Shown piece by piece: positions 48,299 through 58,477 of a stretch of DNA of 64,000 nucleotides (positions within the stretch are counted from its first letter, which is position 1; every line of letters starts with the position of its first letter). Under the pieces are notes generated by a model. It did no database searches, was not told the origin of the DNA, and saw only the letters and a list, made by a program, of their open reading frames with translations. Location of the stretch: the NCBI RefSeq assembly GCF_001551835.1, contig NZ_LODL01000040.1, positions 112,336 through 176,335 of the forward strand, given 5' to 3'. The position numbers were made by a program, and so were the translations under genes. The stretch is from Dechloromonas denitrificans (GTDB lineage: Bacteria > Pseudomonadota > Gammaproteobacteria > Burkholderiales > Rhodocyclaceae).

Positions 48299-51200
48299 TT
48301 AGCCGGGTAGAGGCTCGAACAGCGCGGCGAGATCGTCGGTGCCGAATTTGACGTCCACGCGGTGGTCGTCGGACAGGATGCCGGCCGCCAGTTCAGCCTT
48401 GCGTTCCTGCAGCGCGAGAATTTTTTCCTCGATACTGCCGCCGACGATCAGCTTGTAGACGAAGACCGGCTTGTCCTGGCCGAGGCGGTGCGCCCGGTCG
48501 GTGGCCTGGTTTTCGACGGCCGGATTCCACCACGGATCGTAGTGGATCACGGTGTCGGCCGCGGTCAGGTTGAGACCGACGCCGCCGGCCTTCAAGCTGA
48601 TCAGGAAGATCGGCACATCGCCGTCCTGGAAGCGGCGGATCTGCGCTTCGCGGTCGTCGGTGCTGCCGGTGAGCAGCGCGTAGGGAATGCCGATTTCGTT
48701 CAGTTCGTCCTCGATCAGCGCCAGCATGCTGGTGAATTGCGAGAAGACGAGAATCTTGCGCCCTTCATCGACCAATTCCGGCAGCATCGCCATCAGCAGA
48801 TCGAGCTTGGCCCGTTCCTTGACTTTCTTGGCGGCGTTGGCCTTGACCAGGCGCGGGTCGCAGCAGACCTGGCGCAGCTTCAAGAGGGCGTCGAGGATGA
48901 CGATCTGGCTGCGTGCGAAACCGCGGTTGGCGATTTCGTCGCGGACCTTGGCGTCCATCGCGGCGCGCACCGTTTCGTAGAGGTCGCGCTGGCTGCCTTC
49001 GAGTTCGACCGAACGGATGATGATGGTTTTCGGTGGCAGTTCCTGGGCGACGTCTTCTTTCTTGCGGCGCAGGATGAAGGGCCGGATGCGGCGGGCCAGC
49101 AGGTCGCGGCGCTGGGTGTCGCCGACCTTCTCGATCGGCGTCCGCCAGTGCTTGGTGAACTGCTTGCTGGTGCCGAGGAAGCCGGGCAGCAGGAAGTCGA
49201 ACTGGCTCCACAGTTCGCCGAGGTGGTTCTCGAGCGGCGTGCCGGTCAGGCACAGGCGATGCCGGGCGTCGATCTTGCGCACCGCTTCGGCGCTCTGGCT
49301 CTGGGCGTTCTTGACCGTCTGCGCCTCGTCGAGGATGAGCAGGTGGTAGCTGTGCTGCATCAGCACGTCGGCGTCGCGCCAGAGCAGCGGATAGGTGGTC
49401 AGCACGACGTCGTGCTCGGCGATTTCGCCGAAGCGGCTCTTGCGTTCCGGGCCGTGCAGCGACAGCACCTTGAGGCCGGGCGCAAAGCGGGCGGCTTCGT
49501 TCTTCCAGTTGAAGATCAGCGAGGTCGGCAGAACGATCAGCGTCGGCTTGTCGAGGCGGCCGCCTTCCTTTTCCAGCAGCAGGTGGGCCAGCGTCTGCGC
49601 CGTCTTGCCGAGGCCCATGTCGTCGGCCAGGATGCCGGACAGGTTCTGCTCGCGCAGGAACTGCAGCCAGGCCAGGCCTTCCTTCTGGTAAGGGCGCAAT
49701 TCGAGGCCGAGGCCGGCCGGCGGTTCGATGTCGACGATGCCCTGCGCCAGACGCAGTTTGTCGGCCAGGGCCAGCACGTCGCTTTGCCCCTTGAACTGCC
49801 AGCGGCTGGTGTCGTTCAGCTCGGCCAGGCGTGGCGCGTCGAAGCGCGACAGGCGCAGCGTTTCACCGCCGCTGAAGCCGTCGAAAAGGTCGATCAACGT
49901 CGCCGCCAGCGGCTTGATGCGGCCGGCCGGGACGCGCAGGCGCTTGCCGCGCGCGGTGTGCAGTTCGACCGGCTCTTCATCGGGGATGAAAGCCAGCTGC
50001 AGCGCTTCCAGCCAGCGCGCATCGCGCCGGAAGAGGCCGGCCAGCAGAGGTGCCAGCGGCAGGCGCTCGCCTTCGACGATGATCCCCATGTCGAGGTCGA
50101 ACCAGCCGTTTTCCGATTCGATGAGGTCGGCTTCCCAACCTTCGACATCGAGAACGTGATGACGGAAGTCTTCCGGGAACTCGACCTGCCAGCCGCCGGC
50201 TTTCAGACGGTCGATACCGTTCTGCATGAAGACCGTCCACTGGCCTTCGTCGACCAGGCCGTAGATGCCCTGCGGTGGGCTGCCGAAGGTGGACAGCGTA
50301 TGGCCGGGAATCTTCTCCAGACCGCTGCCGGATAGCACCTGCAGGGCGGCCGCTTCGGCTTCAGGCCTGCGTTTCAGGCGGACCGTCTCGCCTTCCGGCA
50401 GGGTGATGAATTCATGGCGTTCTTCCGGCCGGATTTCGGCATCGGCGTAACGGAAGATGACGCGGGCGATGTCGAACGGGCCGCCGCTGAAACTCTGCGG
50501 ATAGCCGCGCCAGGCGCGGTAGCCGTGGGTGTGGATGGTGTCGAGCTGGAGGATGGCCTGCAGCGGCGCATCGATCAGGCGCAGGCGGGCGCTGGCATCC
50601 TCGGCCGGCGGCGGCAGTTCGGGCGCCAGTTCGGACAGCGCCTCGGCGACCAGCGCCGCTTCCTTGGCCGACAGCGGCGGCAGGTTGAACAGCTTGCTGA
50701 CCACGTCCGGGTTGCCGGTGACTTCGAGGGCACCGGTTTCGCCGGCATTGAAATCGAGGTACCACGGCGGGTCGACCGGCACGATCATGTCGGCCGACGG
50801 TTCGGGCTTCAGGTAAGGGCGCTGGAAGCCGGCCGCGTCGACCTGCCAGCCGATGCTGGCCGGCCGGCTGCCGCCGGCGTGCAGCGGCAAGGCCAGGTCG
50901 TCCTGCGAATAGAGGCGGTGGCTGGCGGCCATTCGCTGCAGCGCTTCGGCACCGTGCCGGGGGCCGAGGCCGAAGGCGCGCAGGCCGCTTTCCTGGCCGC
51001 GATCGGCCCAGATCAGGCGCAGGATGCCGAGGTCTTCTTCATTGACGAACTGCGGCGGTGTGACCAGCGCGCGGTCGACCTTCCACCATTCCTCGGCGTT
51101 TTCCGGGTACTTGCCCTTGCGGATCTCGATGCCGAAATAGCGCTTGTCGGCCGTCCATTTCAGGATGTAGAACAACTGCTGGCGGGCGCCGCTCGGTCGG

Positions 51201-51577
51201 GCCTTCTTCTTGGCGACGGCGACCGAGGCGCGCCTCAGATCCTCGACCCAGGACAGCACGCCGGGGCTGACCCGTTCGACCGGGTTGCGCTCCTCGATGG
51301 CCTTGAGCAGCGTTGCCGCGACGTGCTTGCAGTCCACGCCGACCGGGCAGGTGCAGCCGCTGATCAGCGAAACGTTGCCGTTCTTGTGCTGGACGAGGCG
51401 GGCGATCGAGGTATAGGGCTTGCGGGCCGAGCCGGGCACGACGGCGCGCAGGCGCTCTTCCTCGACATCCAGTTCGCGGATCAGGTCAACATAGGGGCGG
51501 GCCTTGGCGACTTCGGCTTCGCCGAGCCATTCGATGACATCGGCCTCGGTATAAGTGGTCAGGGTGACGGCAGACAT
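48299..51577 (-). CDS. SWIM zinc-finger SNF2-family helicase
   Basis: A 1092-residue protein. A SWIM zinc finger (SGCTCPVGVDCKHVAATLL, CxC...CxH) lies near residue 85, then a long middle region of unknown fold. The Swi2/Snf2 ATPase spans roughly 615-1090: motif I DDMGLGKTAQTLAHLL, motif II DEAQTVKNAQSQ, LTGTPLENHLGELWS, the C-lobe LLTGSTDDREAQIRRF, LISLKAGGVGLNLT and DRAHRLGQDKPVFVYKL. It is likely a DNA translocase involved in chromatin or transcription remodelling; the precise target is not known. The ubiB gene ends 6 bp upstream of its start region, and the two may share a transcript. Confidence 0.92.
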   Translation of the reverse strand: MSAVTLTTYTEADVIEWLGEAEVAKARPYVDLIRELDVEEERLRAVVPGSARKPYTSIARLVQHKNGNVSLISGCTCPVGVDCKHVAATLLKAIEERNPVERVSPGVLSWVEDLRRASVAVAKKKARPSGARQQLFYILKWTADKRYFGIEIRKGKYPENAEEWWKVDRALVTPPQFVNEEDLGILRLIWADRGQESGLRAFGLGPRHGAEALQRMAASHRLYSQDDLALPLHAGGSRPASIGWQVDAAGFQRPYLKPEPSADMIVPVDPPWYLDFNAGETGALEVTGNPDVVSKLFNLPPLSAKEAALVAEALSELAPELPPPAEDASARLRLIDAPLQAILQLDTIHTHGYRAWRGYPQSFSGGPFDIARVIFRYADAEIRPEERHEFITLPEGETVRLKRRPEAEAAALQVLSGSGLEKIPGHTLSTFGSPPQGIYGLVDEGQWTVFMQNGIDRLKAGGWQVEFPEDFRHHVLDVEGWEADLIESENGWFDLDMGIIVEGERLPLAPLLAGLFRRDARWLEALQLAFIPDEEPVELHTARGKRLRVPAGRIKPLAATLIDLFDGFSGGETLRLSRFDAPRLAELNDTSRWQFKGQSDVLALADKLRLAQGIVDIEPPAGLGLELRPYQKEGLAWLQFLREQNLSGILADDMGLGKTAQTLAHLLLEKEGGRLDKPTLIVLPTSLIFNWKNEAARFAPGLKVLSLHGPERKSRFGEIAEHDVVLTTYPLLWRDADVLMQHSYHLLILDEAQTVKNAQSQSAEAVRKIDARHRLCLTGTPLENHLGELWSQFDFLLPGFLGTSKQFTKHWRTPIEKVGDTQRRDLLARRIRPFILRRKKEDVAQELPPKTIIIRSVELEGSQRDLYETVRAAMDAKVRDEIANRGFARSQIVILDALLKLRQVCCDPRLVKANAAKKVKERAKLDLLMAMLPELVDEGRKILVFSQFTSMLALIEDELNEIGIPYALLTGSTDDREAQIRRFQDGDVPIFLISLKAGGVGLNLTAADTVIHYDPWWNPAVENQATDRAHRLGQDKPVFVYKLIVGGSIEEKILALQERKAELAAGILSDDHRVDVKFGTDDLAALFEPLPG

Positions 51578-51583
51578 TCCGGG

Positions 51584-53104
51584 TCAGCGAAACAGCGCGG
51601 CGGCCAGGCAGGCCAGCAGCAGGGCGATGATGGCGAGCCAGCGGTTCTGCTGGCGCTGGGCGGCGATCAGTTGATCGAATTGGGGCTGCAGATCGGCCTT
51701 GTGCGGTTGGGCCAGCGCCTGATGGACGAGGCGGGGCAGTTGCGGAATGGTCCGCGCCAGGTAGGGTGCTTCCTGCTTGAAGGTCTTGACCAGGCCGCGC
51801 CAGCCGACCTGCTCACTCATCCAGCGTTCGAGGAAGGGCTTGGCAGTTTTCCACAGGTCGAGCTCGGGGTCGAGCTGGCGGCCGAGGCCTTCGATGTTGA
51901 GCAGCGTCTTCTGCAGCATGACCAGTTGCGGCTGGATCTCGACATTGAAGCGACGCGAGGTCTGGAATAGCCGGAGCAGGATCTTGCCGAAGGAAATGTC
52001 CTTCAGCGGGCGGTCGAAGATCGGCTCGCAGACAGCGCGGATGGCGGCCTCGAATTCATCGACCCGGGTCTCCTTCGGCGCCCAGCCGGATTCGATGTGG
52101 GCTTCGGCGACCCGCTTGTAGTCGCGGCGGAAGAAGGCGAGGAAGTTCTGCGCCAGGTAGTTCTTGTCGCTGTCGGTCAACGTCCCGACGATGCCGAAAT
52201 CGAGCGCGATGTAGCGGCCGTCGGCGTGCACGAAGATGTTGCCGGGGTGCATGTCGGCATGGAAGAAACCGTCGCGGAAGACCTGGGTGAAGAAGATTTC
52301 GACACCGGCTTCGGACAGTTTCGAGAGGTCGATGCCGTCGGCGCGCAGCTTGTCGATCTGCGAAATCGGCGTGCCCTTCATCCGTTCCATGACCATCACC
52401 GTCGAGGTGCAGTGGTCCCAATGCACTTCGGGCACGATCAGCAGCTTCGAATCGGTGAAGTTGCGCCGCAGTTGCGAGGCGTTGGCCGCTTCGCGCATCA
52501 GATCGAGTTCGTCGCGCAGGTACTTGGCGAATTCGGCGACCACTTCCCGTGGTTTCAGGCGCTTGCCGTCCGACCACAGCTTTTCGAGGAGCAGCGCGAA
52601 ATTGTCCATCAGCGCCAGGTCGTGGTCGATGACCGACATCATGTTCGGGCGCAGGATCTTGACGGCGACTTCATGGCCGCCATCTTCTTCGCGCAACTTG
52701 GCGAAATGGACCTGGGCGATCGAGGCCGAGGCGACCGGCACCGGGTCGAATTCGGCGAAGACTTCGCTGGCCGGGCGGCCGTAGGCCTTTTCGATCTCGG
52801 CCAGGGCGAGCTGCGAATCGAAGGGTGGTACGCGGTCCTGCAGGCGGGCCAGCTCGTCGGCGATGTCGGTCGGCATCAGGTCGCGCCGGGTGGACAGCAC
52901 CTGGCCGAACTTGACGAAAATCGGGCCGAGCGCTTCGAGGGCCAGGCGCAGGCGCAGGGCGCGCGGTGCCGAGAGGTCGCGCCAGAATTGCAGGGCATTG
53001 GCGAGGCGGACCAGGCGGCCGCTCGGCTCGTGTTCGAGCACCATTTCGTCCAGGCCGAAACGGCTGGCGACGGAGGCGATCTTGAGCAGGCGGAGGAGAC
53101 GCAT
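51584..53104 (-). CDS. ubiB: Ubiquinone biosynthesis kinase-like protein UbiB
   Basis: A 506-residue atypical kinase/ATPase needed for ubiquinone synthesis. The KxGQ motif is [15 protein letters not shown], then [20 protein letters not shown] (ATP-binding Lys region), [20 protein letters not shown] (catalytic and metal motifs) and two C-terminal membrane helices ([17 protein letters not shown]). The ATG at 53104 ([17 protein letters not shown]) is the normal UbiB N-terminus; an upstream extension of 51 residues was rejected. It is not next to ubiE or ubiJ here, which differs from the usual enterobacterial order. Confidence 0.94.
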   Translation of the reverse strand: MRLLRLLKIASVASRFGLDEMVLEHEPSGRLVRLANALQFWRDLSAPRALRLRLALEALGPIFVKFGQVLSTRRDLMPTDIADELARLQDRVPPFDSQLALAEIEKAYGRPASEVFAEFDPVPVASASIAQVHFAKLREEDGGHEVAVKILRPNMMSVIDHDLALMDNFALLLEKLWSDGKRLKPREVVAEFAKYLRDELDLMREAANASQLRRNFTDSKLLIVPEVHWDHCTSTVMVMERMKGTPISQIDKLRADGIDLSKLSEAGVEIFFTQVFRDGFFHADMHPGNIFVHADGRYIALDFGIVGTLTDSDKNYLAQNFLAFFRRDYKRVAEAHIESGWAPKETRVDEFEAAIRAVCEPIFDRPLKDISFGKILLRLFQTSRRFNVEIQPQLVMLQKTLLNIEGLGRQLDPELDLWKTAKPFLERWMSEQVGWRGLVKTFKQEAPYLARTIPQLPRLVHQALAQPHKADLQPQFDQLIAAQRQQNRWLAIIALLLACLAAALFR

Positions 53105-53328
53105 GGCGGCAGGGGATGCCGGTCGGGCCGGGCAATGAAGCGAAACGAGCATGTTAACACGTGGTCGGCCGTTGCGGCCCCGTGTTTTCGAGTTTGCCGA
53201 CACTGCTCGGGGCGGAGTGTGCCGTCTTTGAACATTGATGCAGACGGCGAAATGCAATAGCTATAAACTCCGCGGGCGGGGCGCTTGCCCCTGTCTGTTT
53301 CCAGCCGAGACCTATCCAGATTGCTTCG

Positions 53329-54846
53329 ATGAGCGAACCGAAACAACCCTTCGAAATTGCCCGGGAGGCATTGAAACGCCTGGCGGCTCGCCAACTGGCG
53401 CCGACCCCGGCCAATTATCAGGCCTGCTACAACGAAATCGCCAAGCTGCCCAATATCGTGCCTTTCCCCGAGCCGCCGCTGCGTCAGTTGGCGGAGGCGC
53501 TGGTGGCGCGCAGTCCGGAACAGAAGCTGGCAGTCGAGCAACTCGGCGCGGCGATTGCTCGGCGCAGTTGGCAAGGCGTGCAGGATGCGCTGCTCGGCTT
53601 TGTCGCCGCCGCCGGCGGGCCGGCCAGGGAGCCGGAACTGAAAATTCTGCCCGTGCTGCCGGTCGAGTTCGCCGCCAAGCTGGCGCGCTTCGTCGAATGC
53701 GTGCTGCCGGCGCTCGGCGACGACAACGAACGGATCAGCGAGATGTCGGGCGAGTTCCTGCATGCCCTACGCCAGCCCGAGCTTGATCTGCCGGCAGTGC
53801 AGGGCATGCTGGCCAATCTGAGCCACCAGGTGCTGTTCGCCGCCGAGGAGCAGGTCGAGATCAAGGAGTCGCTGCTCAAGCTGCTGCACCTGATCATCGA
53901 GAATATCGGCGAGCTGAGCCTTGACGACAGCTGGCTGAAAGGCCAGGTCGACGGCTTGCTGGCGACCGTCGTGCCGCCGCTCAGTCTGCGCCATCTGGAC
54001 GAAATGGAGCGCCGCCTGCGCGATGTGATGGTCAAGCAGAGCGAGGCGAAAAGCCGCTCGATCGAAGCGCAGGAGGAAATGCGCCAGATGCTGAGCGCCT
54101 TCATCGAGCGCCTGGCGACGATGAGCGAGTCGAGTGCGGCCTTTCAGGGGCGGATCGAGGAAAGCGCCCGGCTGATCGAAGGCATCCAGCGGGTCGAGGA
54201 TCTGGCGCCGCTACTGAAGGACGTGATCGGCGCAACCCGGTCGATGGTCGAGGAAACGGCGCAATCGCGCCAGCAATTGCAGGTTTTGCAGGAGAAGGTG
54301 CTCAACACCGAGGCCGAACTGGTCCAGTTGCACCTCGAACTCGACAACGCCAGCGCGCTGGCCCGCCACGACCCGCTGACCGACGCGCTGAATCGCAAGG
54401 GGCTGGACGAAGCGCTGGTCCGTGAAATCGCCAACATGCGGCGCAAGGAAACGCCCTTGTCGCTGAGTTTGCTCGACATCGACAATTTCAAGAAGCTGAA
54501 TGACCGGCTCGGTCACGAGGCGGGGGATGATGCGCTGATCCATCTGGCCAATATCGCCCGCAAATGCATGCGGCCGACCGACACGCTGGCCCGTTACGGC
54601 GGCGAGGAATTCGTCATCCTGATGCCGGATACGCCGCTCGAGAACGGCATCGAGGTGATGACCCGCTTGCAGCGCGAACTGACCAAGGCTTTCTTCCTGT
54701 CCGGTCGCGAAAAGGTATTGATCACCTTCAGCGCCGGTGTCGCCCAGTTGGCGACGGAAGAGTCCGGCGCCGATGCCATCAAGCGGGCCGATCAGGCGAT
54801 GTATCTGGCCAAGCGGGCCGGCAAGAACCGGGTGATGGCCGGCTGA
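53329..54846 (+). CDS. Diguanylate cyclase (GGDEF domain)
   Basis: A 505-residue cytoplasmic protein. The N-terminal ~330 residues are helical (FEIAREALKRLAARQLAPTP at the start, then coiled coil QLQVLQEKVLNTEAELVQL), and the C-terminal ~165 residues form a GGDEF domain. The active site is ARYGGEEFVILMP with a product-inhibition RxxD site RPTD five residues before it, so it should make c-di-GMP under feedback control. No membrane helix or known sensory domain is seen. It is divergent from ubiB and could supply c-di-GMP for the phosphodiesterases of the signalling operon, an inference. Confidence 0.92.
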   Translation: MSEPKQPFEIAREALKRLAARQLAPTPANYQACYNEIAKLPNIVPFPEPPLRQLAEALVARSPEQKLAVEQLGAAIARRSWQGVQDALLGFVAAAGGPAREPELKILPVLPVEFAAKLARFVECVLPALGDDNERISEMSGEFLHALRQPELDLPAVQGMLANLSHQVLFAAEEQVEIKESLLKLLHLIIENIGELSLDDSWLKGQVDGLLATVVPPLSLRHLDEMERRLRDVMVKQSEAKSRSIEAQEEMRQMLSAFIERLATMSESSAAFQGRIEESARLIEGIQRVEDLAPLLKDVIGATRSMVEETAQSRQQLQVLQEKVLNTEAELVQLHLELDNASALARHDPLTDALNRKGLDEALVREIANMRRKETPLSLSLLDIDNFKKLNDRLGHEAGDDALIHLANIARKCMRPTDTLARYGGEEFVILMPDTPLENGIEVMTRLQRELTKAFFLSGREKVLITFSAGVAQLATEESGADAIKRADQAMYLAKRAGKNRVMAG

Positions 54847-54856
54847 GCCTTCCCTG

Positions 54857-55357
54857 ATGGATTTGTCGTACGGTTTCCCGCCGGTCGCCAGCGGCGAAGC
54901 CCGCCTGCTGATCCTCGGCAGCATGCCGGGCCAGGCCTCGCTGCAGGCCGCCCAGTACTACGCCCATCCGCGCAATGCCTTCTGGCGGATCATGGGCGAC
55001 CTGCTTGGTGCCGGTCCCGAGCTGCCTTATCCGCAGCGCCTGGTTCGCCTGCAGGCGGCCGGGATTGCGCTGTGGGACGTCATTGCCGCCTGCGAGCGAG
55101 GCGGCAGCCTGGATGCGGACATTGTCGGGGCCTCGGTCCGGGCCAACGATTTTTCGGTTTTTTTGGCCGTACACCGCAGCATTGAGCAAATTTTCTTCAA
55201 TGGGGCGGCCGCCGAGGCGAGTTTTCGCCGGCATGTGCTGCCCGGCCTGGCCGAGCGGCCGCTGGCCCTGCATCGGCTGCCATCGACCAGTCCGGCCCAT
55301 GCCGCGCGCAGTTACGCCGACAAGCTGGCCGCCTGGTCGGTGATAGTCGCCAAATAA
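54857..55357 (+). CDS. Hypoxanthine-DNA glycosylase (HDG family)
   Basis: A 166-residue uracil-DNA-glycosylase-superfamily protein. ARLLILGSMPGQASLQAAQY is the substrate-binding motif region (GSMPG), YYAHPRNAFWRIMGDLL the catalytic region, and LHRLPSTSPAHA the C-terminal motif with SPA. The pattern fits the HDG family that removes deaminated purines (hypoxanthine), and sometimes uracil, from DNA. It begins 10 bp after the diguanylate cyclase, so they may share a transcript. It ends just before a TATAAT promoter for argS. Confidence 0.85.
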   Translation: MDLSYGFPPVASGEARLLILGSMPGQASLQAAQYYAHPRNAFWRIMGDLLGAGPELPYPQRLVRLQAAGIALWDVIAACERGGSLDADIVGASVRANDFSVFLAVHRSIEQIFFNGAAAEASFRRHVLPGLAERPLALHRLPSTSPAHAARSYADKLAAWSVIVAK

Positions 55358-55373
55358 ACGGGCAGCGGCATCG

Positions 55374-55379
55374 TATAAT
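55374..55379 (+). promoter_or_regulatory. Promoter -10 box for argS
   Basis: A perfect TATAAT lies 30 bp before the argS ATG, preceded by a poor -35 (CAAATA, 17 bp upstream). It would give a leader of about 23 nt. Confidence 0.5.
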
Positions 55380-55408
55380 CAACGTTTTGCTTTTTAAGCT
55401 GCAAATCA

Positions 55409-57172
55409 ATGGCCCAAGACGTCAAAACCCAGCTGACCGCCCTGTTGCAACAGGCGCTGGCCAGCGTTGCCCCCAGCGCAACCGATACCCCGATTCACCT
55501 CGAACGCCCGCGCGACCCGACGCACGGCGACTTCGCGACCAACCTGGCGATGCAACTGGCCAAGGCGCTGAAGAAGAACCCGCGCGAAATCGCCCAGCAG
55601 CTGCTCAATGAATTGCCGGCCTCGGCGCTGGTCACCAAGGCCGACGTGGCAGGGGCCGGTTTCATCAATTTCACGCTCGACACCGGCACCAAGACCGACG
55701 TCGTCAAGGCCGTGCTGGCCGAAGCCGAGAATTTCGGCCGCTCGACGGTGGGCGGCTGGCAGAAGGTGCAGGTCGAATTCGTCTCGGCCAATCCGACCGG
55801 GCCGCTGCACGTCGGCCATGGCCGCGGTGCCGCCTACGGCGCTTCGCTGTCCAGCCTGCTGACTTTCGCCGGCTGGGACGTCACCCGCGAGTATTACGTC
55901 AATGACGCCGGCCGCCAGATGGATATCCTCGGCCTGTCGACCTGGCTGCGCTATCTCGAACAGCACGACGTGGTCGTGCCTTTCCCGCCCAATGCCTACC
56001 AGGGCGCCTACGTCCGCGACATGGCGGCGCAGTTGAAGCATGCCCATGGCGACAAGTACGTGCGCAGCGCCGAGGCCGTACTGGCCGGCACGCCGGGCCT
56101 GCCGGAAGCCGCTCGGGCCGACGACGAAGCCAAGCAGCAGCGCGAACTGCATCTCGATGCGCTGATCGCGCAGGCCAAGGAACTGCTCGGCCCGGACTGG
56201 GAGTATGTCCATCAGCACGCCTTGAATGAGCAGCTGGCCGACTGCCGCGACGATCTGAAGGAGTTTGGCGTCGAATTCGAAGTCTGGTACTCCGAAAAAG
56301 CCTTGTACGACACCGGTCTGGTCGCCCGCTGCGTTGACCTGCTGGAAAAGAAGGGTCACCTCTACGTCCAGAACGGCGCCCGCTGGTTCAAGTCCACCGC
56401 CTTCGGCGACGAGAAGGACCGCGTCGTCCAGCGCGAGAACGGCCTGTACACCTATTTCGCTTCCGACATCGCCTACCACCTGAACAAGTTTGAGCGCGGT
56501 TTCGACAAGGTCATCAACATCTGGGGTGCTGATCACCACGGCTACATCCCGCGCGTCACCGGCGCCATCAAGGCGCTGGAACTTGACTCCGACAAGCTGC
56601 AGGTCGCCCTCGTCCAGTTCGCCGTGCTTTACCGCAACGGCCAGAAGGCTTCGATGTCCACGCGTTCCGGCGAGTTCGTCACGCTGCGCGAACTGCGCAA
56701 GGAAGTCGGCAACGATGCCTGCCGTTTCTTCTACGCGCTGCGCAAGTCCGACCAGCACCTCGACTTCGACCTCGATCTGGCGAAGAGCCAGACCAACGAA
56801 AACCCGGTCTATTACATCCAGTACGCCCACGCTCGCATCTGCTCGGTGGTCAACCAGTGGGCCGGCGATGCCGCCGCGCTGGCCGGGGCTGACCTGTCGC
56901 TGCTCAGCAATCCGCGCGAACTGGCTATCGCTAATCAGCTTGCCCAGTTCCGCGAAGTGATCGAGACGGCGGCGCGCGATCTGGCGCCGCACATGATCGC
57001 CTTCTACCTGAAGGATCTGGCTGGCGAGTTCCACGGCTGGTACAACGCCGAGCGCATGCTGGTCGATGACGTCGCGCTGCGCGACGCGCGTGTCGCGCTG
57101 GCCACCGCCGTGCGTCAGGTGATCCGTAACGGCCTGGCCATCCTGGGCGTCAGCTGCCCGGAATCGATGTAA
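55409..57172 (+). CDS. argS: Arginine-tRNA ligase
   Basis: A 587-residue class I synthetase. The N-terminal Add1 domain is followed by the HIGH-type signature in ANPTGPLHVGHGRGAAYG (HVGH), the insertion DITREYYVND-like region (TREYYVNDAGRQMDILGLS), GADHHGYIPRV, and the anticodon-binding helices with YIQYAHARICSV. It charges tRNA-Arg in the cytoplasm. It is first in a run with the SPOR protein and dsbA (12 and 3 bp apart). The ribosome site is weak. The length agrees with the family (~575-590). Confidence 0.97.
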   Translation: MAQDVKTQLTALLQQALASVAPSATDTPIHLERPRDPTHGDFATNLAMQLAKALKKNPREIAQQLLNELPASALVTKADVAGAGFINFTLDTGTKTDVVKAVLAEAENFGRSTVGGWQKVQVEFVSANPTGPLHVGHGRGAAYGASLSSLLTFAGWDVTREYYVNDAGRQMDILGLSTWLRYLEQHDVVVPFPPNAYQGAYVRDMAAQLKHAHGDKYVRSAEAVLAGTPGLPEAARADDEAKQQRELHLDALIAQAKELLGPDWEYVHQHALNEQLADCRDDLKEFGVEFEVWYSEKALYDTGLVARCVDLLEKKGHLYVQNGARWFKSTAFGDEKDRVVQRENGLYTYFASDIAYHLNKFERGFDKVINIWGADHHGYIPRVTGAIKALELDSDKLQVALVQFAVLYRNGQKASMSTRSGEFVTLRELRKEVGNDACRFFYALRKSDQHLDFDLDLAKSQTNENPVYYIQYAHARICSVVNQWAGDAAALAGADLSLLSNPRELAIANQLAQFREVIETAARDLAPHMIAFYLKDLAGEFHGWYNAERMLVDDVALRDARVALATAVRQVIRNGLAILGVSCPESM

Positions 57173-57184
57173 GGAAAGCCCTCG

Positions 57185-57835
57185 ATGAGTCGCGATATGA
57201 AACCCCGCCGCAACCAGCCGGCCAAGAAGAAGTCCGGCGGTGGCACGCTGATCGGCATGTTCATCGGCCTCGTGCTCGGCGTCGGGGTCGCGGCCGGGGT
57301 CGTCTGGTATCTGAACAAGTCGCCATTGCCCTTCAATAAGCAGGTCCAGGCACCGCCGGCCAAGCCGGAAGGCTCCGCGCCGGCGAATGGCAAGGCGACG
57401 CCGCAGAACGGCCAGCCGATGGCGTTGCCGGGCAAGCCGGGCGACCCGATTCCCGAGAAGCGCTTCCAGTTCTACGACATTCTGCCGGGCAAGGCCGATG
57501 CGGTGCCGGACAAGGCCGCCAAGCCCGAGGCCAAGGCGGAAGAGCCGAAGAAGGAAGAAAAGAAGGAAGAAGCCAAGAAGGAGGAGCCGAAGGAAAGCAA
57601 GACGCCGCTCTTCCTGCAGGCCGGTTCCTTCAGCACGGCGCAGGATGCTGACAACCAAAAGGCCAAACTGGCGTTTATGGGAATAGAGGCCGTCATCCAG
57701 CAGGTGATGATCCAGGATAAAACCTTCTATCGCGTCCGGGTCGGCCCCTACACCAAGCTCGATGAATTGAACAAAACGCGCGCCGAACTGGCGAAAGCCG
57801 GGATTGACGCCCAACTTGCCAAAAACAAGGAGTAA
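57185..57835 (+). CDS. SPOR-domain protein (FtsN-like topology)
   Basis: A 216-residue bitopic membrane protein: short basic cytoplasmic N-terminus (MKPRRNQPAKKKSGGG), one helix (LIGMFIGLVLGVGVAAGVVW), a periplasmic linker that is Pro/Lys/Glu-rich (EEPKKEEKKEEAKKEEPKES), and a C-terminal SPOR domain starting FLQAGSFSTAQDADNQKAKL. SPOR domains bind denuded septal peptidoglycan, so a role in division or the cell envelope is likely. It lies between argS and dsbA, a common betaproteobacterial arrangement. Confidence 0.9.
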   Translation: MSRDMKPRRNQPAKKKSGGGTLIGMFIGLVLGVGVAAGVVWYLNKSPLPFNKQVQAPPAKPEGSAPANGKATPQNGQPMALPGKPGDPIPEKRFQFYDILPGKADAVPDKAAKPEAKAEEPKKEEKKEEAKKEEPKESKTPLFLQAGSFSTAQDADNQKAKLAFMGIEAVIQQVMIQDKTFYRVRVGPYTKLDELNKTRAELAKAGIDAQLAKNKE

Positions 57836-57838
57836 CGC

Positions 57839-58477
57839 ATGAAGTTTGCCCGTCGTATTTTCCTCAGCGCGGTGCTAGGCGCTGCCGTGACCGTTTCGAT
57901 GTCCTCTTTCGCCCAGTCGGCCGGCAAGGATTACACGCCGATAAGCCCGGTCCAACCGACCGAGGATGGCGCGAAGATCGAAGTACTCGAATTCTTCAGC
58001 TACGGTTGCCCGCACTGCAGCGACTTCAATCCGATTCTCCACGCCTGGGCCGGCAAGTTGCCGGCTGACGTCGTCGTCAAGAAGGTGCCGGTGACCTTTG
58101 GTCGCGCCGCCTGGGGCAATGTCGCCAAGCTCTACTACACGCTGGAAATCACCGGCGATCTCAACCGCCTGGAAGCCGATGTCTTCAAGGCCATCCATCA
58201 GGAACGCGCCAACCTGTTCGATGAAAAGGCCCTGACCGAATGGGTCGTCAAGAAAGGCGTCGATCAGAAGAAATTCACCGAAACCTTCAGCTCCTTCGGC
58301 GTCATGAGCAAGGTCAAGCGCGCCGACCAGATGGCGCAGGCCTACAAGATCCAGGGCGTGCCGGCCCTGGCCGTCGAAGGCAAGTACCTGGTTGGTGGCA
58401 AGGACTTCAACGAAGCGCTGGCCATTACCGACAAGCTGATTGCCAAGGCACGCAGCGAGAAGTCCGGCAAGAAGTAA
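57839..58477 (+). CDS. dsbA: Periplasmic thiol:disulfide interchange protein DsbA
   Basis: A 212-residue exported oxidoreductase. The signal peptide is MKFARRIFLSAVLGAAVTVS, cleaved near SFA-QS. The active site CPHC lies in FFSYGCPHCSDFNPIL near residue 57-60, and the cis-Pro loop is IQGVPALAVEGKYLVGG. It introduces disulfides into secreted proteins with DsbB. It starts 3 bp after the SPOR gene and is followed immediately by the SDR gene, whose TTG start touches its stop. Confidence 0.95.
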   Translation: MKFARRIFLSAVLGAAVTVSMSSFAQSAGKDYTPISPVQPTEDGAKIEVLEFFSYGCPHCSDFNPILHAWAGKLPADVVVKKVPVTFGRAAWGNVAKLYYTLEITGDLNRLEADVFKAIHQERANLFDEKALTEWVVKKGVDQKKFTETFSSFGVMSKVKRADQMAQAYKIQGVPALAVEGKYLVGGKDFNEALAITDKLIAKARSEKSGKK